DNA from: Streptomyces hayashii
GTDB taxonomy: Bacteria > Actinomycetota > Actinomycetes > Streptomycetales > Streptomycetaceae
Direction of reading: 5' to 3'
Assembly: GCF_024539815.1 (NCBI RefSeq)
Contig: NZ_JAHHIU010000079.1
Span: 1-64,000 of the forward strand
DNA: 64,000 nt
Of the stretch, positions 33,842-42,619 are shown one piece after another (within the stretch, counting starts at the first letter, position 1; each line of letters begins with the position of its first letter). Under the pieces are notes generated by a model. The model was not told the origin of the DNA and ran no database searches. It worked only from the letters and a program-made list of their open reading frames with translations. The position numbers and the translations under genes were made by a program.

Positions 33842-35902
33842 TTGCCGCAGCTCGCCTTCGTGCACACCTTCTGGACCGACTACGAGCAGCTGGACAAGCC
33901 CGTCCGGGCCGGGGTTCGCAAGGCGATGGCCAAGTTCCAGTCGCTGACGGTGGCCGAGCTCTACGCGGACAAGGGGCTGGGGCTGTCCGTCGCGCGCAAG
34001 GCCCGTGATCCGCGGATGAGGACGATACGCATCACGGCCTTCTGGAGGGGCGTGCTCCTCGCGCCCGACGACGGAAGCGAGACCTTTCTCCTCCTCACGG
34101 TGCTGCCGCACGACGAGGCCCTGCAGTGGGCTGCCACCCGGCTCGTCTCCGTGAACTCCGCGTTGGGAAGCCTGGAGGTGCGGGACATCGCGGCCATGGA
34201 GCAGCTGGTCACTTCGCGGCGCGCCCCCCACGCTCCGACGACTCTCTTCGCTCGGTTCTCCGCCCCCGAGCTCACAGAGCTGGGCATCGACGCCCAGACC
34301 CTGGAGGCCATCCGCACCATCACGGACAGGGCACAGTTCGACGCCTTCCAACCGCTGCTTCCCGAGGACCAGCGCGAGGTGCTCCAGTACCTCGCCGAGG
34401 GGTTCGATCCCGCAGAGGTCTTCCAGAACGTCGTCGCTCCCCGGCGGCCGACGGACGCGAACCCGCCAGCTTCGGCGAGCCTCGCGGACGCCATCGCCCA
34501 CACGAGCGACCGAATCACCCTTTTCTCGGAAGCCGGGGAACTGGAGGAGATCGCTGGCAAACTGCTAGTCGCGCCACGAACGGGAGAGCCGGTCAGCCCC
34601 TCCAGACCGGGCGAACGCAGGGACTACGCGTGTGAACGGCTACCCCTCGCCGACGGCGGCCAGGCAGACGTCTTCAAAGCGGTGCACAAACCCAGCGGCG
34701 ATGTCGTCATCCTCAAGAAGCTGAAGAACAAGCACCCGTCCGAACGTCAAGTTGCCCGCATGAAGCGGGAGATCGAATGCGGGCGCAACCTGATCGGGAA
34801 CCCGCACGCGATGCCGGTCCTGGACTTCGATACCAAGCACACCTGGTTCGTCATGCCGTACGCGGAGGCCACCGCCGAGAGCTGCCGCGAGGAGTTCTCC
34901 GATGATGCGGTCCTACGGGAGCTGCTGGAATCCCTCTGCTCGGTCCTCGCGATGGCGCACCGTACGGGATGGATCCACCGGGACATCAAGCCGGCCAACG
35001 TCCTGCGTCTGAAGGGCCGCTGGGTCCTGGCGGACTGGGGGATCGCGCGGCGGCCCCTGGGGCAGACGACCGATCCGCAGCGGACCCGCGTGGGCGTCTT
35101 CCTCGGCTCCGAGGGTTTCGCAGCCCCTGAGCACTACAGCGACGCCCACCTCGCGGACGCCACCGCCGACATCTACAGCCTGGGGCAGCTCATCGGATGG
35201 GCCGTCACGGGCGAGATGCCCCTCGTGAACGTCCCGTTGCTCCCCAAGGCGGGCCCCTGGCGTGCGATCGTCCGGGAGGCGACCCACAGGGACCCGGAGC
35301 GACGCCCGGCCACGGTGTCCGCCTTCCTCGATTTCGTCGCGCACGAGCTGGACGGGCCGGCGGAGCCCGTTGCGCTACGCGGCGAGCACCTCCAGCGGGA
35401 ACTGCTCGCCGGGTCGACAGGTGCGGTGTCAGACCTCCTGACGCTGGCCGCTACGCATTCCGACGACGCAGCTCTCTACTTCGACGTGCTGATCAAGGTT
35501 CCCGTCGCCTCGATCATGGCGGATCTGCTGGCCGACGACGCTCGTGCGGTCGAGGTCGTGTCCGCGATGGCGACACTTTTCGGTTCGGACGTCTCCCACG
35601 GTTCCGAGGAACTCGGCGCCACCGTCAGGTGGTTGGCCGGTATCGCCGAGGAGGCGGCCCGGGCGAGGGAGCTCGATCTCCTGGAAGCGTGCTGCGGTGG
35701 CGCGTTCGAATGGATCCCCCTCCTGGATGACCAGAGCGGCCAGGCCGAGGGCTTCTCCTGGTGGACGACCCTGAGCCGGGACGCCGCCAGCTCGGTGGCG
35801 GCGATGCTGCGACAGCACCCGGAGTGCGTGACGTACTTCGGCAACCTGGCGCACGACCTCCGCATCGACCATCGGATTCGCGCGGCCATCGCGCAGCAGT
35901 AG
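33842..35902 (+). CDS. RelE-like module fused to a Hanks-type Ser/Thr protein kinase
   Basis: A 686-residue protein. Residues 1-115 form a RelE/ParE-like fold (FHTFWTDYEQL-like opening, DPRMRTIRITAFWRGVLLAP, LLTVLPHDEALQWA). Residues 130-200 (LFARFSAPELTELGIDAQTL, LLPEDQREVLQYLAEGFDPAEVF) resemble the accessory segment that follows this module in some UvrD-type helicases. Here a kinase follows at about 265-505: glycine-loop-like DGGQADVFK, VVILKK (Lys292/293), HRDIKPANVL (Asp381, Asn386), ADWG in place of DFG (Asp398), AAPE and DIYSLG. The C-terminal 180 residues are helical and unknown. All catalytic residues are present. It adjoins Gabija, so a defence role is likely. TTG start at 33842 with AGGAG 10 bases upstream. 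Confidence 0.82.
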   Translation: MPQLAFVHTFWTDYEQLDKPVRAGVRKAMAKFQSLTVAELYADKGLGLSVARKARDPRMRTIRITAFWRGVLLAPDDGSETFLLLTVLPHDEALQWAATRLVSVNSALGSLEVRDIAAMEQLVTSRRAPHAPTTLFARFSAPELTELGIDAQTLEAIRTITDRAQFDAFQPLLPEDQREVLQYLAEGFDPAEVFQNVVAPRRPTDANPPASASLADAIAHTSDRITLFSEAGELEEIAGKLLVAPRTGEPVSPSRPGERRDYACERLPLADGGQADVFKAVHKPSGDVVILKKLKNKHPSERQVARMKREIECGRNLIGNPHAMPVLDFDTKHTWFVMPYAEATAESCREEFSDDAVLRELLESLCSVLAMAHRTGWIHRDIKPANVLRLKGRWVLADWGIARRPLGQTTDPQRTRVGVFLGSEGFAAPEHYSDAHLADATADIYSLGQLIGWAVTGEMPLVNVPLLPKAGPWRAIVREATHRDPERRPATVSAFLDFVAHELDGPAEPVALRGEHLQRELLAGSTGAVSDLLTLAATHSDDAALYFDVLIKVPVASIMADLLADDARAVEVVSAMATLFGSDVSHGSEELGATVRWLAGIAEEAARARELDLLEACCGGAFEWIPLLDDQSGQAEGFSWWTTLSRDAASSVAAMLRQHPECVTYFGNLAHDLRIDHRIRAAIAQQ

Positions 35903-36079
35903 ACCGGTTTGGCGCAGTCGGCGCCGTGCAGCGCCTCAGTGATCAAGGAAGCCTCCGCCACGGCTGCGGTCCGCTCGTCGTTGCTGAGCCGGAGCCAGGA
36001 TTTCATCCGAGGCCATAGCGGTTCTGACGGCATTCCGCACCCGCCCCGACGACGATGAACCCGGGCCGGACCCCTCGCG

Positions 36080-37396
36080 TCAGGGAGCGGAGACGACCGA
36101 TCGGGGGGCCATCACCTCGGCAAACGGCGTGCGCACGTCGGGCACGGCCACGGGACTGATGTCGGCGCCGGCGGCCCGCGCGGCACGGAGAACGGTGCCG
36201 AGGTCTCCGTCGGCGATGGTTTCCACGGGGCACTGCCCGCACTCTCCGGACCGGACATGCCCGTCTGCGCCGGTTGACACTGCGCGCGCGTGTGCGAACA
36301 CCCCGGTCGGGCCGTCGGCGCGGACCGCGTACCAGGTTCCCTGCTGCTCCGGGGGCAGGAGCGCCGCGGCGACGCCCGGGTACATCGGAAGATGGATCCG
36401 GCCGTCGTGGACGCGGATCACGAAGACCTGGTCCAGGCTGTCGCAGCTGTCCGGCTCAGGTGCTTCCCGCTCGTACCAGGCGAGGGCCTGCGCACGGCTA
36501 CAGGGACCCCACAAGTACTGCGCCGGATAGTGCGTGGTGGCGTTCCGGGCGTCGTACTCCATCAGATGGGGATCCTCCCGCTCGCCGGGCCAGAACACCG
36601 CGCGCACGACCACGAAGGTGAACTCGTCGTCCTCCCGCTGGTGGGCGAGTTGGGCCGCGTGACAGGCCCTGACAGAGCCGGTGGCGGTGTTCCAACCGAT
36701 GGCGACCACGTCGCGCGTGATCGGCGCCGGGTAAAGCCGACCCCCTGGAGTCGAGTGACCCCACAGATGGTTGATGATCTCCGCGAGGTCGGACAGATCT
36801 CTATAGGCATCAACGGGAGAGACGAGGTGGAACATGCCGTGGGCGGTGATGTTCCGCAGGGCCCTCTTGGCCCTCTCGATGCCGCGGTTTCGCTGACCAC
36901 GCAGCAGGCCCTCGCGCCGCGCCCACGTCAGCAGGCCGTCAAGCATTCCGTTGAACGGGGTCCACGTGTTCGAACTGCCCATCCGGATCTCGGGCCGGCG
37001 AAGCCTCCTGTACTGATCGTGGAAGTCTGCATAGTTGACGTAGGAGATCTGACGCTCGCTGCCTGACGCGTTCCGGGCGGTGACCGTGCCGTCGTGGTGG
37101 GCGACGAACCGGTCCCGCAGCGCCTGCTCCAACGTCAGCTTGGCGGCGTCCGAGACCAGCGTGAACAGGTCGTAGCACAACAGCCCCTGGGCGTAGCCGG
37201 CGCACAACTGCTCGAACTTCTGGCGAGTCGCCTGCGCCACATCGTCGGCGAGGACGAGATTGCTGATCAGGCGCTGCTGATAGTCCGCGGCGTCCTCGGG
37301 TCGCATCGCTCCGCCGAGGCCGAACGGCGTGAAATGTAGGCCGCCCGGGTCCACGGCCTGGAGCGCGGCGAGAGGGTCCTTGGTCGTCGTGGTCAC
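36080..37396 (-). CDS. Putative HEPN-domain protein, 438 aa
   Basis: I do not recognise the full-length family. In the central part, ERAKRALRNITAHGMFH followed by DAYRDLSDLAEIINHLWG contains RNITAH, a match to the HEPN RNase motif R-(N/H/D)-x3-H in a helix followed by a second helix, as in HEPN bundles. The N-terminal 150 residues are helical. The C-terminal 200 residues form another, beta-rich domain (EFTFVVVRAVFWPG, VFVIRVHDGRIHLPMYPG) with a CGQCP pair near the end. HEPN proteins often act as RNA-cutting toxins in defence and abortive infection. Gene order (convergent with the kinase, divergent from 37539) makes it a separate unit. Confidence 0.62.
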   Translation of the reverse strand: MTTTTKDPLAALQAVDPGGLHFTPFGLGGAMRPEDAADYQQRLISNLVLADDVAQATRQKFEQLCAGYAQGLLCYDLFTLVSDAAKLTLEQALRDRFVAHHDGTVTARNASGSERQISYVNYADFHDQYRRLRRPEIRMGSSNTWTPFNGMLDGLLTWARREGLLRGQRNRGIERAKRALRNITAHGMFHLVSPVDAYRDLSDLAEIINHLWGHSTPGGRLYPAPITRDVVAIGWNTATGSVRACHAAQLAHQREDDEFTFVVVRAVFWPGEREDPHLMEYDARNATTHYPAQYLWGPCSRAQALAWYEREAPEPDSCDSLDQVFVIRVHDGRIHLPMYPGVAAALLPPEQQGTWYAVRADGPTGVFAHARAVSTGADGHVRSGECGQCPVETIADGDLGTVLRAARAAGADISPVAVPDVRTPFAEVMAPRSVVSAP

Positions 37397-37538
37397 CGGT
37401 ACGGCCCTTCAGATGGGAATGTGGCGAACCCGACAGGATCGGGCACGGACAGAGGTCGGCGCAACCCGATTGCCTCGGCTCGCCGACCACCGACCGAGGG
37501 GATGGGCTTCGCCGTGGCCGGACGTAGGATCCTGCGAC

Positions 37539-37778
37539 GTGACCGCAATTTCGTTCGATGACCTGATCAACCTGGAGCGCGCCGCCGTCGAGGCGAACGA
37601 CGCTGTCAAGGGCCTGCCCTACAGCGCGGAGGTGTGGAAGCCCTGGGTCGACGCCTCCGCGGAATTTCAGGCGAACGTAACGGCGTACGCGAAGGCGGAG
37701 AGCAAGAACCGGGTCTCGGTCGAGATGGATGTGAAAAAGAAAGTCCGGCACGTGGCGTCGGCGGAGGACGCGGCATGA
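37539..37778 (+). CDS. Small hypothetical protein, 79 aa
   Basis: GTG at 37539. A helical protein (FDDLINLERAAVEANDAVKG, ASAEFQANVTAYAKAESKNR) ending with EMDVKKKVRHVAS. Similar short helical proteins are common in Streptomyces, without known function. It diverges from the HEPN-like gene, and could be a partner or antitoxin, but nothing shows this. Confidence 0.55.
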   Translation: MTAISFDDLINLERAAVEANDAVKGLPYSAEVWKPWVDASAEFQANVTAYAKAESKNRVSVEMDVKKKVRHVASAEDAA

Positions 37779-37930
37779 CATCGAAACAGGGTGGTGCCGC
37801 TCGCCCGGCAGACGCTCACCCCGTCGAACAGTCTGCTCACGCGCGGTGCGCTGGAGCGACTGGCACGGGACCCGCGAGCCTCGGTCGGCGCGAGGGTGGC
37901 TGCCCCGGCATTGTGCTCTTGCGGAGGTAG
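37775..37930 (+). CDS. Possible small protein, 51 aa
   Basis: ATG at 37775 overlaps the stop of the 79-residue gene (ATGA). The frame is Gly/Ala/Arg-rich and unremarkable. In the next frame the same bases read LLTRGALERLARDPRASVGARVAA, which is more protein-like, so this may be a frameshifted remnant. Confidence 0.3.
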   Translation: MTSKQGGAARPADAHPVEQSAHARCAGATGTGPASLGRREGGCPGIVLLRR

Positions 37931-38173
37931 TCACGAATGCCTGCGGCATAGCGGCATAGTCGGGGCCGCTCGCGGTCAGGCGCCCTGGATCCAGGGCGCC
38001 CGTCACACACGCAGCGCACGCCGTCCCTCCGGCGAAGATTGGATCCGGCCGGGGACTTCGATGTATCACCTGCTGATCCAGTTCAGACGCAGATTTCTGG
38101 CGACCGCCGTGGAGGCGGGGCTCGTGCCTGCCATGTGCAACTCTGAGCGGGAGAACATTTCGAGGGGGACGTG
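37931..38173. other. Intergenic region upstream of the HNH-ATPase gene
   Basis: Holds the 22-base palindrome at 37979-38000 and the probable promoter of the HNH-ATPase gene. Base composition becomes less GC-rich here, as in the gene that follows. Confidence 0.45.
37979..38000. promoter_or_regulatory. Perfect 22-bp palindrome
   Basis: GGCGCCCTGG, ATCC-centred, is followed by its exact reverse complement with no loop. A loop-free palindrome fits an operator bound by a dimeric regulator better than a terminator. It lies about 175 bases upstream of the HNH-ATPase start. Confidence 0.5.
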
Positions 38174-39466
38174 ATGGGTAGACGGGGGACTCCTGATCGG
38201 GCGGACTTCCCAGAGGCGACTAAGCAACTGTTAGCCCGGCGTGCTGCCTTCCGTTGCTCCAACCCGGAGTGCGGAGTACTGACGATTGGCCCCGGCATGG
38301 GCAGTAGTGACGTAGAGAACTCCGGGACGGCGGCACACATTTACGCCGCTGCAGACGGAGGTCCGCGCGGTACCGGTGGGCTCACGCCACAGCAGCGAAG
38401 CCACCCAAGCAACGGTATCTGGCTGTGTGCTCGTTGTGGTCGCCTCGTCGACACTAATCAGGGAGGGGCCTATTCCGTCTTTCTCTTGCGAGGCTGGCGC
38501 GATCTCCACGAAACGCGCATCCGCATGGAGCACGCCGGAATTGCAGGGCCCGTTGGATGGATCAGCTCGATTGAGATCCTTGAAGACGTATGGCTCAACG
38601 CACCCGCAACCGTGCGGTTCTCGCGTTGCAACATGTTCATCGGCCCCAATGGGGTGGGCAAAACGCACTTCCTGACGCTGCTTTCCGGACTCTCCGAGCC
38701 GTCCCGGGTCATGCAGCGCGCCGCCTATCCGGATTCGGCGGTCCACGCTGCCATCAACTGGTATGACCCACAGCCGCGCAGGGCTGAACTCAAGGCAGAA
38801 GAAGACAGGCTCTCCTTCTCCTTGGACGGAGTCGAAGTCCCATTTGTCGTGCAGCCTTACCAAGTCGTCTCACCGACTTGGTCGCAGGGACGTGCTGCTG
38901 GCCGTCTCTCCGAAGTTGCACGTGACCTCGGCTTGGACCCGTGGAACGCCCGCCGGCTGTTTCTAAGCGTTCCAGAGATCGTTGGCGGCTCCGTCAAGGA
39001 GGTGAGTATTGAAAACGACTGCATCCGAGCCGTCTGCAACCTTGGAGAGGGAGATCACCGTTACGACGGCGCAGAGCAACGCTGGCTGCATCCAGTCGTC
39101 GTGATGGAGTTCGTTATCGCGCTGGCGGAGACTTACGCGCGCGTTAAGCCAACGCTCCTCCTCTTGGACGGCGCGTTGGAGGACTACGTGCATCCCCGAA
39201 TCTTCCACCACTTCAGCAAATTGCTCAGCTCCCCAGCAAGAACCTTTCAAACGGTGGCGGTAAGCATGTACCAAGGGGCGCTGCAGAATCCAGACTGGAC
39301 GGTGACCCATTTCGTCCCTGACGGCGATGGCCAGCGCCGCAATGGCAGTGCCCTTCCTGTCCATTTGGTGCAGGACGACGATCCACTGGACACCTACGCT
39401 GCATGGGAAAGGGGCGAAGGGATCAGTGAGTGGATAGCGCGACGCCTTATCACGCAGCGCACCTAA
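38174..39466 (+). CDS. HNH nuclease fused to ABC-type ATPase
   Basis: A 430-residue protein. Residues about 20-100 form an HNH zinc-finger nuclease: FRCSNPECG, then AHIYAAADGGPRG, then SNGIWLCARCGRLVD, the same pattern as HNH domains of CBASS Cap5 effectors. An ATPase domain follows with Walker A GPNGVGKT (about 156-163) and Walker B-like LLLLDGALEDY, in which the usual catalytic Glu is Gly. No long coiled coil is inserted. ATPase plus HNH is the make-up of Septu (PtuA/PtuB), but here on one chain with HNH first. GC content is lower than in neighbours, suggesting separate transfer. Start at ATG 38174 or GTG 38171. Confidence 0.75.
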   Translation: MGRRGTPDRADFPEATKQLLARRAAFRCSNPECGVLTIGPGMGSSDVENSGTAAHIYAAADGGPRGTGGLTPQQRSHPSNGIWLCARCGRLVDTNQGGAYSVFLLRGWRDLHETRIRMEHAGIAGPVGWISSIEILEDVWLNAPATVRFSRCNMFIGPNGVGKTHFLTLLSGLSEPSRVMQRAAYPDSAVHAAINWYDPQPRRAELKAEEDRLSFSLDGVEVPFVVQPYQVVSPTWSQGRAAGRLSEVARDLGLDPWNARRLFLSVPEIVGGSVKEVSIENDCIRAVCNLGEGDHRYDGAEQRWLHPVVVMEFVIALAETYARVKPTLLLLDGALEDYVHPRIFHHFSKLLSSPARTFQTVAVSMYQGALQNPDWTVTHFVPDGDGQRRNGSALPVHLVQDDDPLDTYAAWERGEGISEWIARRLITQRT

Positions 39467-39506
39467 GCACGTTCGGGTTCGCACGTAAGCCTGTATTGTG
39501 CATACT

Positions 39507-39525
39507 GGGCCGCGACGCACGGCCC
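39507..39525. terminator. Short GC-rich hairpin
   Basis: GGGCCG and CGGCCC arms with a seven-base loop lie 40 bases after the HNH-ATPase stop. It is a weak but plausible terminator. The next 220 bases to the following gene hold no other feature I can support. Confidence 0.4.
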
Positions 39526-39750
39526 CAAGTCCGGTCCGTTCTGGGCTTCCTTTACTTTGAGTCGCATCCGACATTGAACGGACGGCAGCTCTGAGATTCT
39601 TATGCGGAATTTGAGATCCCACATCGAGGCATTGTGGCAGTTCGCCGGTGGCAGACAGGAAAGATCCTAGAAACACTGGCCAACACGTGCAGGGGCATGT
39701 CAACGTAGATCACCTTCCGGTAAAACCCCAGTTCAGGAAGGTGGTTGCTC

Positions 39751-40104
39751 GTGATCATGGCTCCTGTGAGCTCCGGAGTCTCCACAACCGTCGAGGCTCT
39801 GTGGCTGCGTGAGTGGTTGCTCGGCCCGGGCGAGCCCATGCTCGTCATGGACCAGTTCTCTGCCGAGGACTTTCATCTGGTCGTGGACGACAGGGCCGAC
39901 GTGCACGTCAACTCGGCGGACGGCCGTTTCTACCTCGGATGGTTTCCGCTCGGCCGCCCCGGTGCCGACGGGGAGGGATGGAAGATCGCCGTCACCGGTA
40001 CGTCGAAGGTGCGTGGCTACAGCCTTACCTTCGACGCGGAGAGGCCGGCAGCCGTCGTCGCTGCGTCCATGGCGAGCATCCTGGAGACCTCCCGGCGCAT
40101 CTGA
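39751..40104 (+). CDS. Short DUF317-related protein, about 117 aa
   Basis: GTG at 39751 (ATG at 39757 is also possible) with AGGAAGG upstream. The body (DFHLVVDDRADVHVNSADGRFYLGWFPLG and WKIAVTG, ending in AAVVAASMASILETS) resembles a single DUF317 half-domain: a strand-rich part, then a helix. It may be a free-standing half of such proteins. It opens the second block of DUF317-related genes. Confidence 0.6.
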   Translation: MIMAPVSSGVSTTVEALWLREWLLGPGEPMLVMDQFSAEDFHLVVDDRADVHVNSADGRFYLGWFPLGRPGADGEGWKIAVTGTSKVRGYSLTFDAERPAAVVAASMASILETSRRI

Positions 40105-40215
40105 CGCCAGAACCATGGGCCGGAGATCCTTCGTCGGAAGGCATCCTTCGCTCACTGGCGGTCCAGGGTCGGCCCGTAACCCTCACCCGTGTTCCCTCAC
40201 TCAAGGAGGCTGTCC

Positions 40216-40506
40216 GTGCCCTGCTCGGAGATGACCGTCGGCGAACTCATCGACCTCTTGTCCGCCTACGACCGCAGTGCTCCCGTGCGGCAGGCGATGA
40301 ACCCGTTCTTCCCGATGGCCCACCGCCTCGCCCAGGTCGTCGAGGCTACGGACGGGAGCGGACAGACGGTCGTCTATCTCGCGGAGGGCCGGGACGAGGA
40401 CACCCAGCTCGGCCATCTGCCGCCCGAGGTCGCCGTCCTGCTGGCCTGGCAAGGCCCCGTCCAGGCGCCCCCGCGCCGTCCCCGCCGCACCGCCGGCGGA
40501 CAGTAG
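40216..40506 (+). CDS. Small hypothetical protein, 96 aa
   Basis: GTG at 40216 lies five bases after AAGGAGG. The sequence MTVGELIDLLSAYDRSAPVR is typical of small phage and plasmid proteins, followed by a strand-rich part (QTVVYLAEGRDEDTQLGHL) and a Pro/Arg tail. Function unknown. It precedes a DUF317-like gene by 28 bases. Confidence 0.6.
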   Translation: MPCSEMTVGELIDLLSAYDRSAPVRQAMNPFFPMAHRLAQVVEATDGSGQTVVYLAEGRDEDTQLGHLPPEVAVLLAWQGPVQAPPRRPRRTAGGQ

Positions 40507-40534
40507 ATCCCCGACCAGCCCCTTGGAGGCGCCC

Positions 40535-41344
40535 CTGAACCCCGACTTCCCGTTCGACCCGTCCACCCCGAACAAGGCCCAGACCGCGTATTGGGTCGGT
40601 CCCCGTCACCTTGCCGGCGACGACGGACGGCTCTACGACACCGTCGCCGACACACTCACCGGCCTCGGCTGGACGAGCCTGACGATCCTCCGCGGACGGC
40701 GGGAGCCGGACGAGGCGCCGGAGGACCGGCAGGTCCTGCGCTCCACCGTCCTGCACCTCAGCCCCGACACCCTCCGCTGGGCCCAGTGGGTCCTCGCCGA
40801 CGAGCCCTTCTATCTGGGGGAGTTGCCGATCGCCTGGCACGTGTCCGCCCGCGCGGAGACGGCCAGTCCGCTCGCCCAGTGGTCGGCCTACTTCACACCC
40901 GACGTCCCCGGCGAGGTCATCGTCGACTTCCTCTTCGCGCTCGACGCCCGCGATCAGCCCGCCGACCAGTTCACCGGGCCCGAGCCGGTCCTCGATGCTG
41001 TCACCGCGCACGGGTGGCTCCGTGACATCGACCGGCCCAGCACGGGCGCGATGGACCCGACGTTCACCTCGCACCTCACCTTCGGCGAGGTGCCGCCCCT
41101 CATCCAGGATGCCGACCCGCGCGCCCTGGATACCGGAGTGGACGAGACGGGCCCAGCCGGATGGCAGGCGTGGGCTGAACCGGTGCTCGGCGCCCCTTGC
41201 CTGTGGGCGGCCTCGTTCAGCGGCAGCGTGCCGCACGACCTCGTCGCCGCGTTCGCCGGCTCCCTCAGCTCCACGGCGCCGGTCCTGCGCCGGGTGCTGC
41301 CGGAAAGCACCCAGGACCGGCTCCTGCGCGTCCCGTCCGGCTGA
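40535..41344 (+). CDS. DUF317-like protein, about 269 aa
   Basis: The AYWVGPRHLAGDDG opening and the second-domain WAASFSGSVPHDLVAAFAGSLSSTAPVLRR stretch mark it as a DUF317 protein. The best ribosome-binding site (GGAGG at 40525-40529) sits five bases before a CTG at 40535, so a CTG start is likely; a TTG at 40523 would overlap that site. It ends 45 bases before the IS110 transposase, which shows where the element inserted. Confidence 0.72.
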   Translation: MNPDFPFDPSTPNKAQTAYWVGPRHLAGDDGRLYDTVADTLTGLGWTSLTILRGRREPDEAPEDRQVLRSTVLHLSPDTLRWAQWVLADEPFYLGELPIAWHVSARAETASPLAQWSAYFTPDVPGEVIVDFLFALDARDQPADQFTGPEPVLDAVTAHGWLRDIDRPSTGAMDPTFTSHLTFGEVPPLIQDADPRALDTGVDETGPAGWQAWAEPVLGAPCLWAASFSGSVPHDLVAAFAGSLSSTAPVLRRVLPESTQDRLLRVPSG

Positions 41345-41389
41345 CCGCCATAGACCGAATGACAACACCCCGAGAGACAAGGAGATCTG

Positions 41390-42619
41390 TTGCCGAGGTT
41401 CTGGTGCGGCATCGACTGGTCGGAGTCGCTGAACGACGTCGCCGTGGTCGACGAGAGCGGCCGGATGATCGCGCACACGAGGGTGGAGGAGACACCTGCC
41501 GGGGTCGAGGAGATCCTCGCTCTCCTGCGCGGTCTGAGCACCAGCCACCGCCACAGCCGCAAACAGGTACCCGTGGCGATCGAGACCCACCAGGGCCTCC
41601 TCGTCGCCGCTCTGAGAGCGAAGGACCAGCCCGTCGTCACGATCAACCCCATGGTCGTGGCCCGCTACCGGGGCCGTGTCAGCCCCGCACGCCGCAAGTC
41701 GGACCGAACCGATGCCGTCCTGCTCGCCAACATCCTGCGCACCGACGGCGCCCTCCACCGTCCCCTGCCCCACACCTCGCACGCCGCGCAGGCCGTCACC
41801 GTCCTGGCCCGCGCCCAGCACGACGCCGTCCACACACGCGGACACCACGCCAACCAGGTCCGCAGCCTCCTGCGCACCTACTACCCGGCCGCCCTGCTGG
41901 CCTGGAAGGACCTCCCCGACGGCCTGGTCCGCGCCGAAGCACGTGCCCTGCTTTCTCTCGCGCCCACTCCGCGACAAGGTGCCGGCCTGAGCAAGCGGAA
42001 GATCGCCGACACGATCTCCGCAGCCGGACGCTTCCGCCTCGTCGACGAACACGCCGCCCGACTCCGCGAGGTGCTCCAGCAGCGCCATCTCCGCCAGCCC
42101 CTGGAGGTGGAGGAGGCCATGGGGCACCGGATGCTCGCCGCCCTGCGCCAGCTCGACGACGCCTGCGCGACCGTCGAGCACCTCACCCAGGCCACCAGTG
42201 ACGCCTTCCATGCCCACACGCACTCTCGGGTGTACTCCTCGTTCCCCGGGTGCGGACCGGTCATCGGCGCACGACTCCTCGGCGAAATCGGCGACGACCC
42301 CGACCGCTTCACCGTCCGCGGCCTGCGCGCCTACGCCGGTGCCGCGCCGCTGACCTGGGAGAGCAGCAGCAGCCGGATCGTCACCCACCGAAGGGTCGCC
42401 AACCGCAACCTCAAGGCGGCCGGCCACTACTGGGCCTTCGCCAGCCTGACCCGCTCCTCGGGGTGCCGCGCCCACTACGACCGCCGCCGCGACCGAGGCG
42501 ACGGGTACGCCGCCGCGCTGCGCAACCTGTACGGCAAGCTCCTCTCCAGCCTCCACCACTGCCTGAAACACGGCGTGCCCTACCAGGAGGAGACCGCCTT
42601 CCCCGCGCACGACAAGTAG
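41390..42619 (+). mobile_element. IS110-family transposase
   Basis: A 409-residue DEDD transposase. The N-terminal RuvC-like domain starts with CGIDWSE (Asp near residue 9), has VAIETHQG and the DRTDAVLLA motif (two Asp), and ends with helical sequence. The C-terminal Tnp_20 domain has FPGCGPVIGARLLGEIGD and SSSSRIVTHRRVANRNL, including the Ser used as nucleophile. IS110 elements lack long inverted repeats and are guided by a bridge RNA made from their own non-coding end. TTG start at 41390 with AAGGAG upstream. The frame is intact, so the element could be active. Its exact ends cannot be set. Confidence 0.9.

Noticed and set aside
35896..36033. Minus-strand frame between the kinase and HEPN genes (WLRLSNDERTAAVAEASL)
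   Set aside because: Reasonable composition but only about 45 residues, no Shine-Dalgarno and no family; perhaps a gene fragment.
37775..37930. HEAT-repeat-like sequence in an alternative frame (LERLARDPRASVGARVAA)
   Set aside because: Too short to assign; could be chance or the remnant of a decayed gene.
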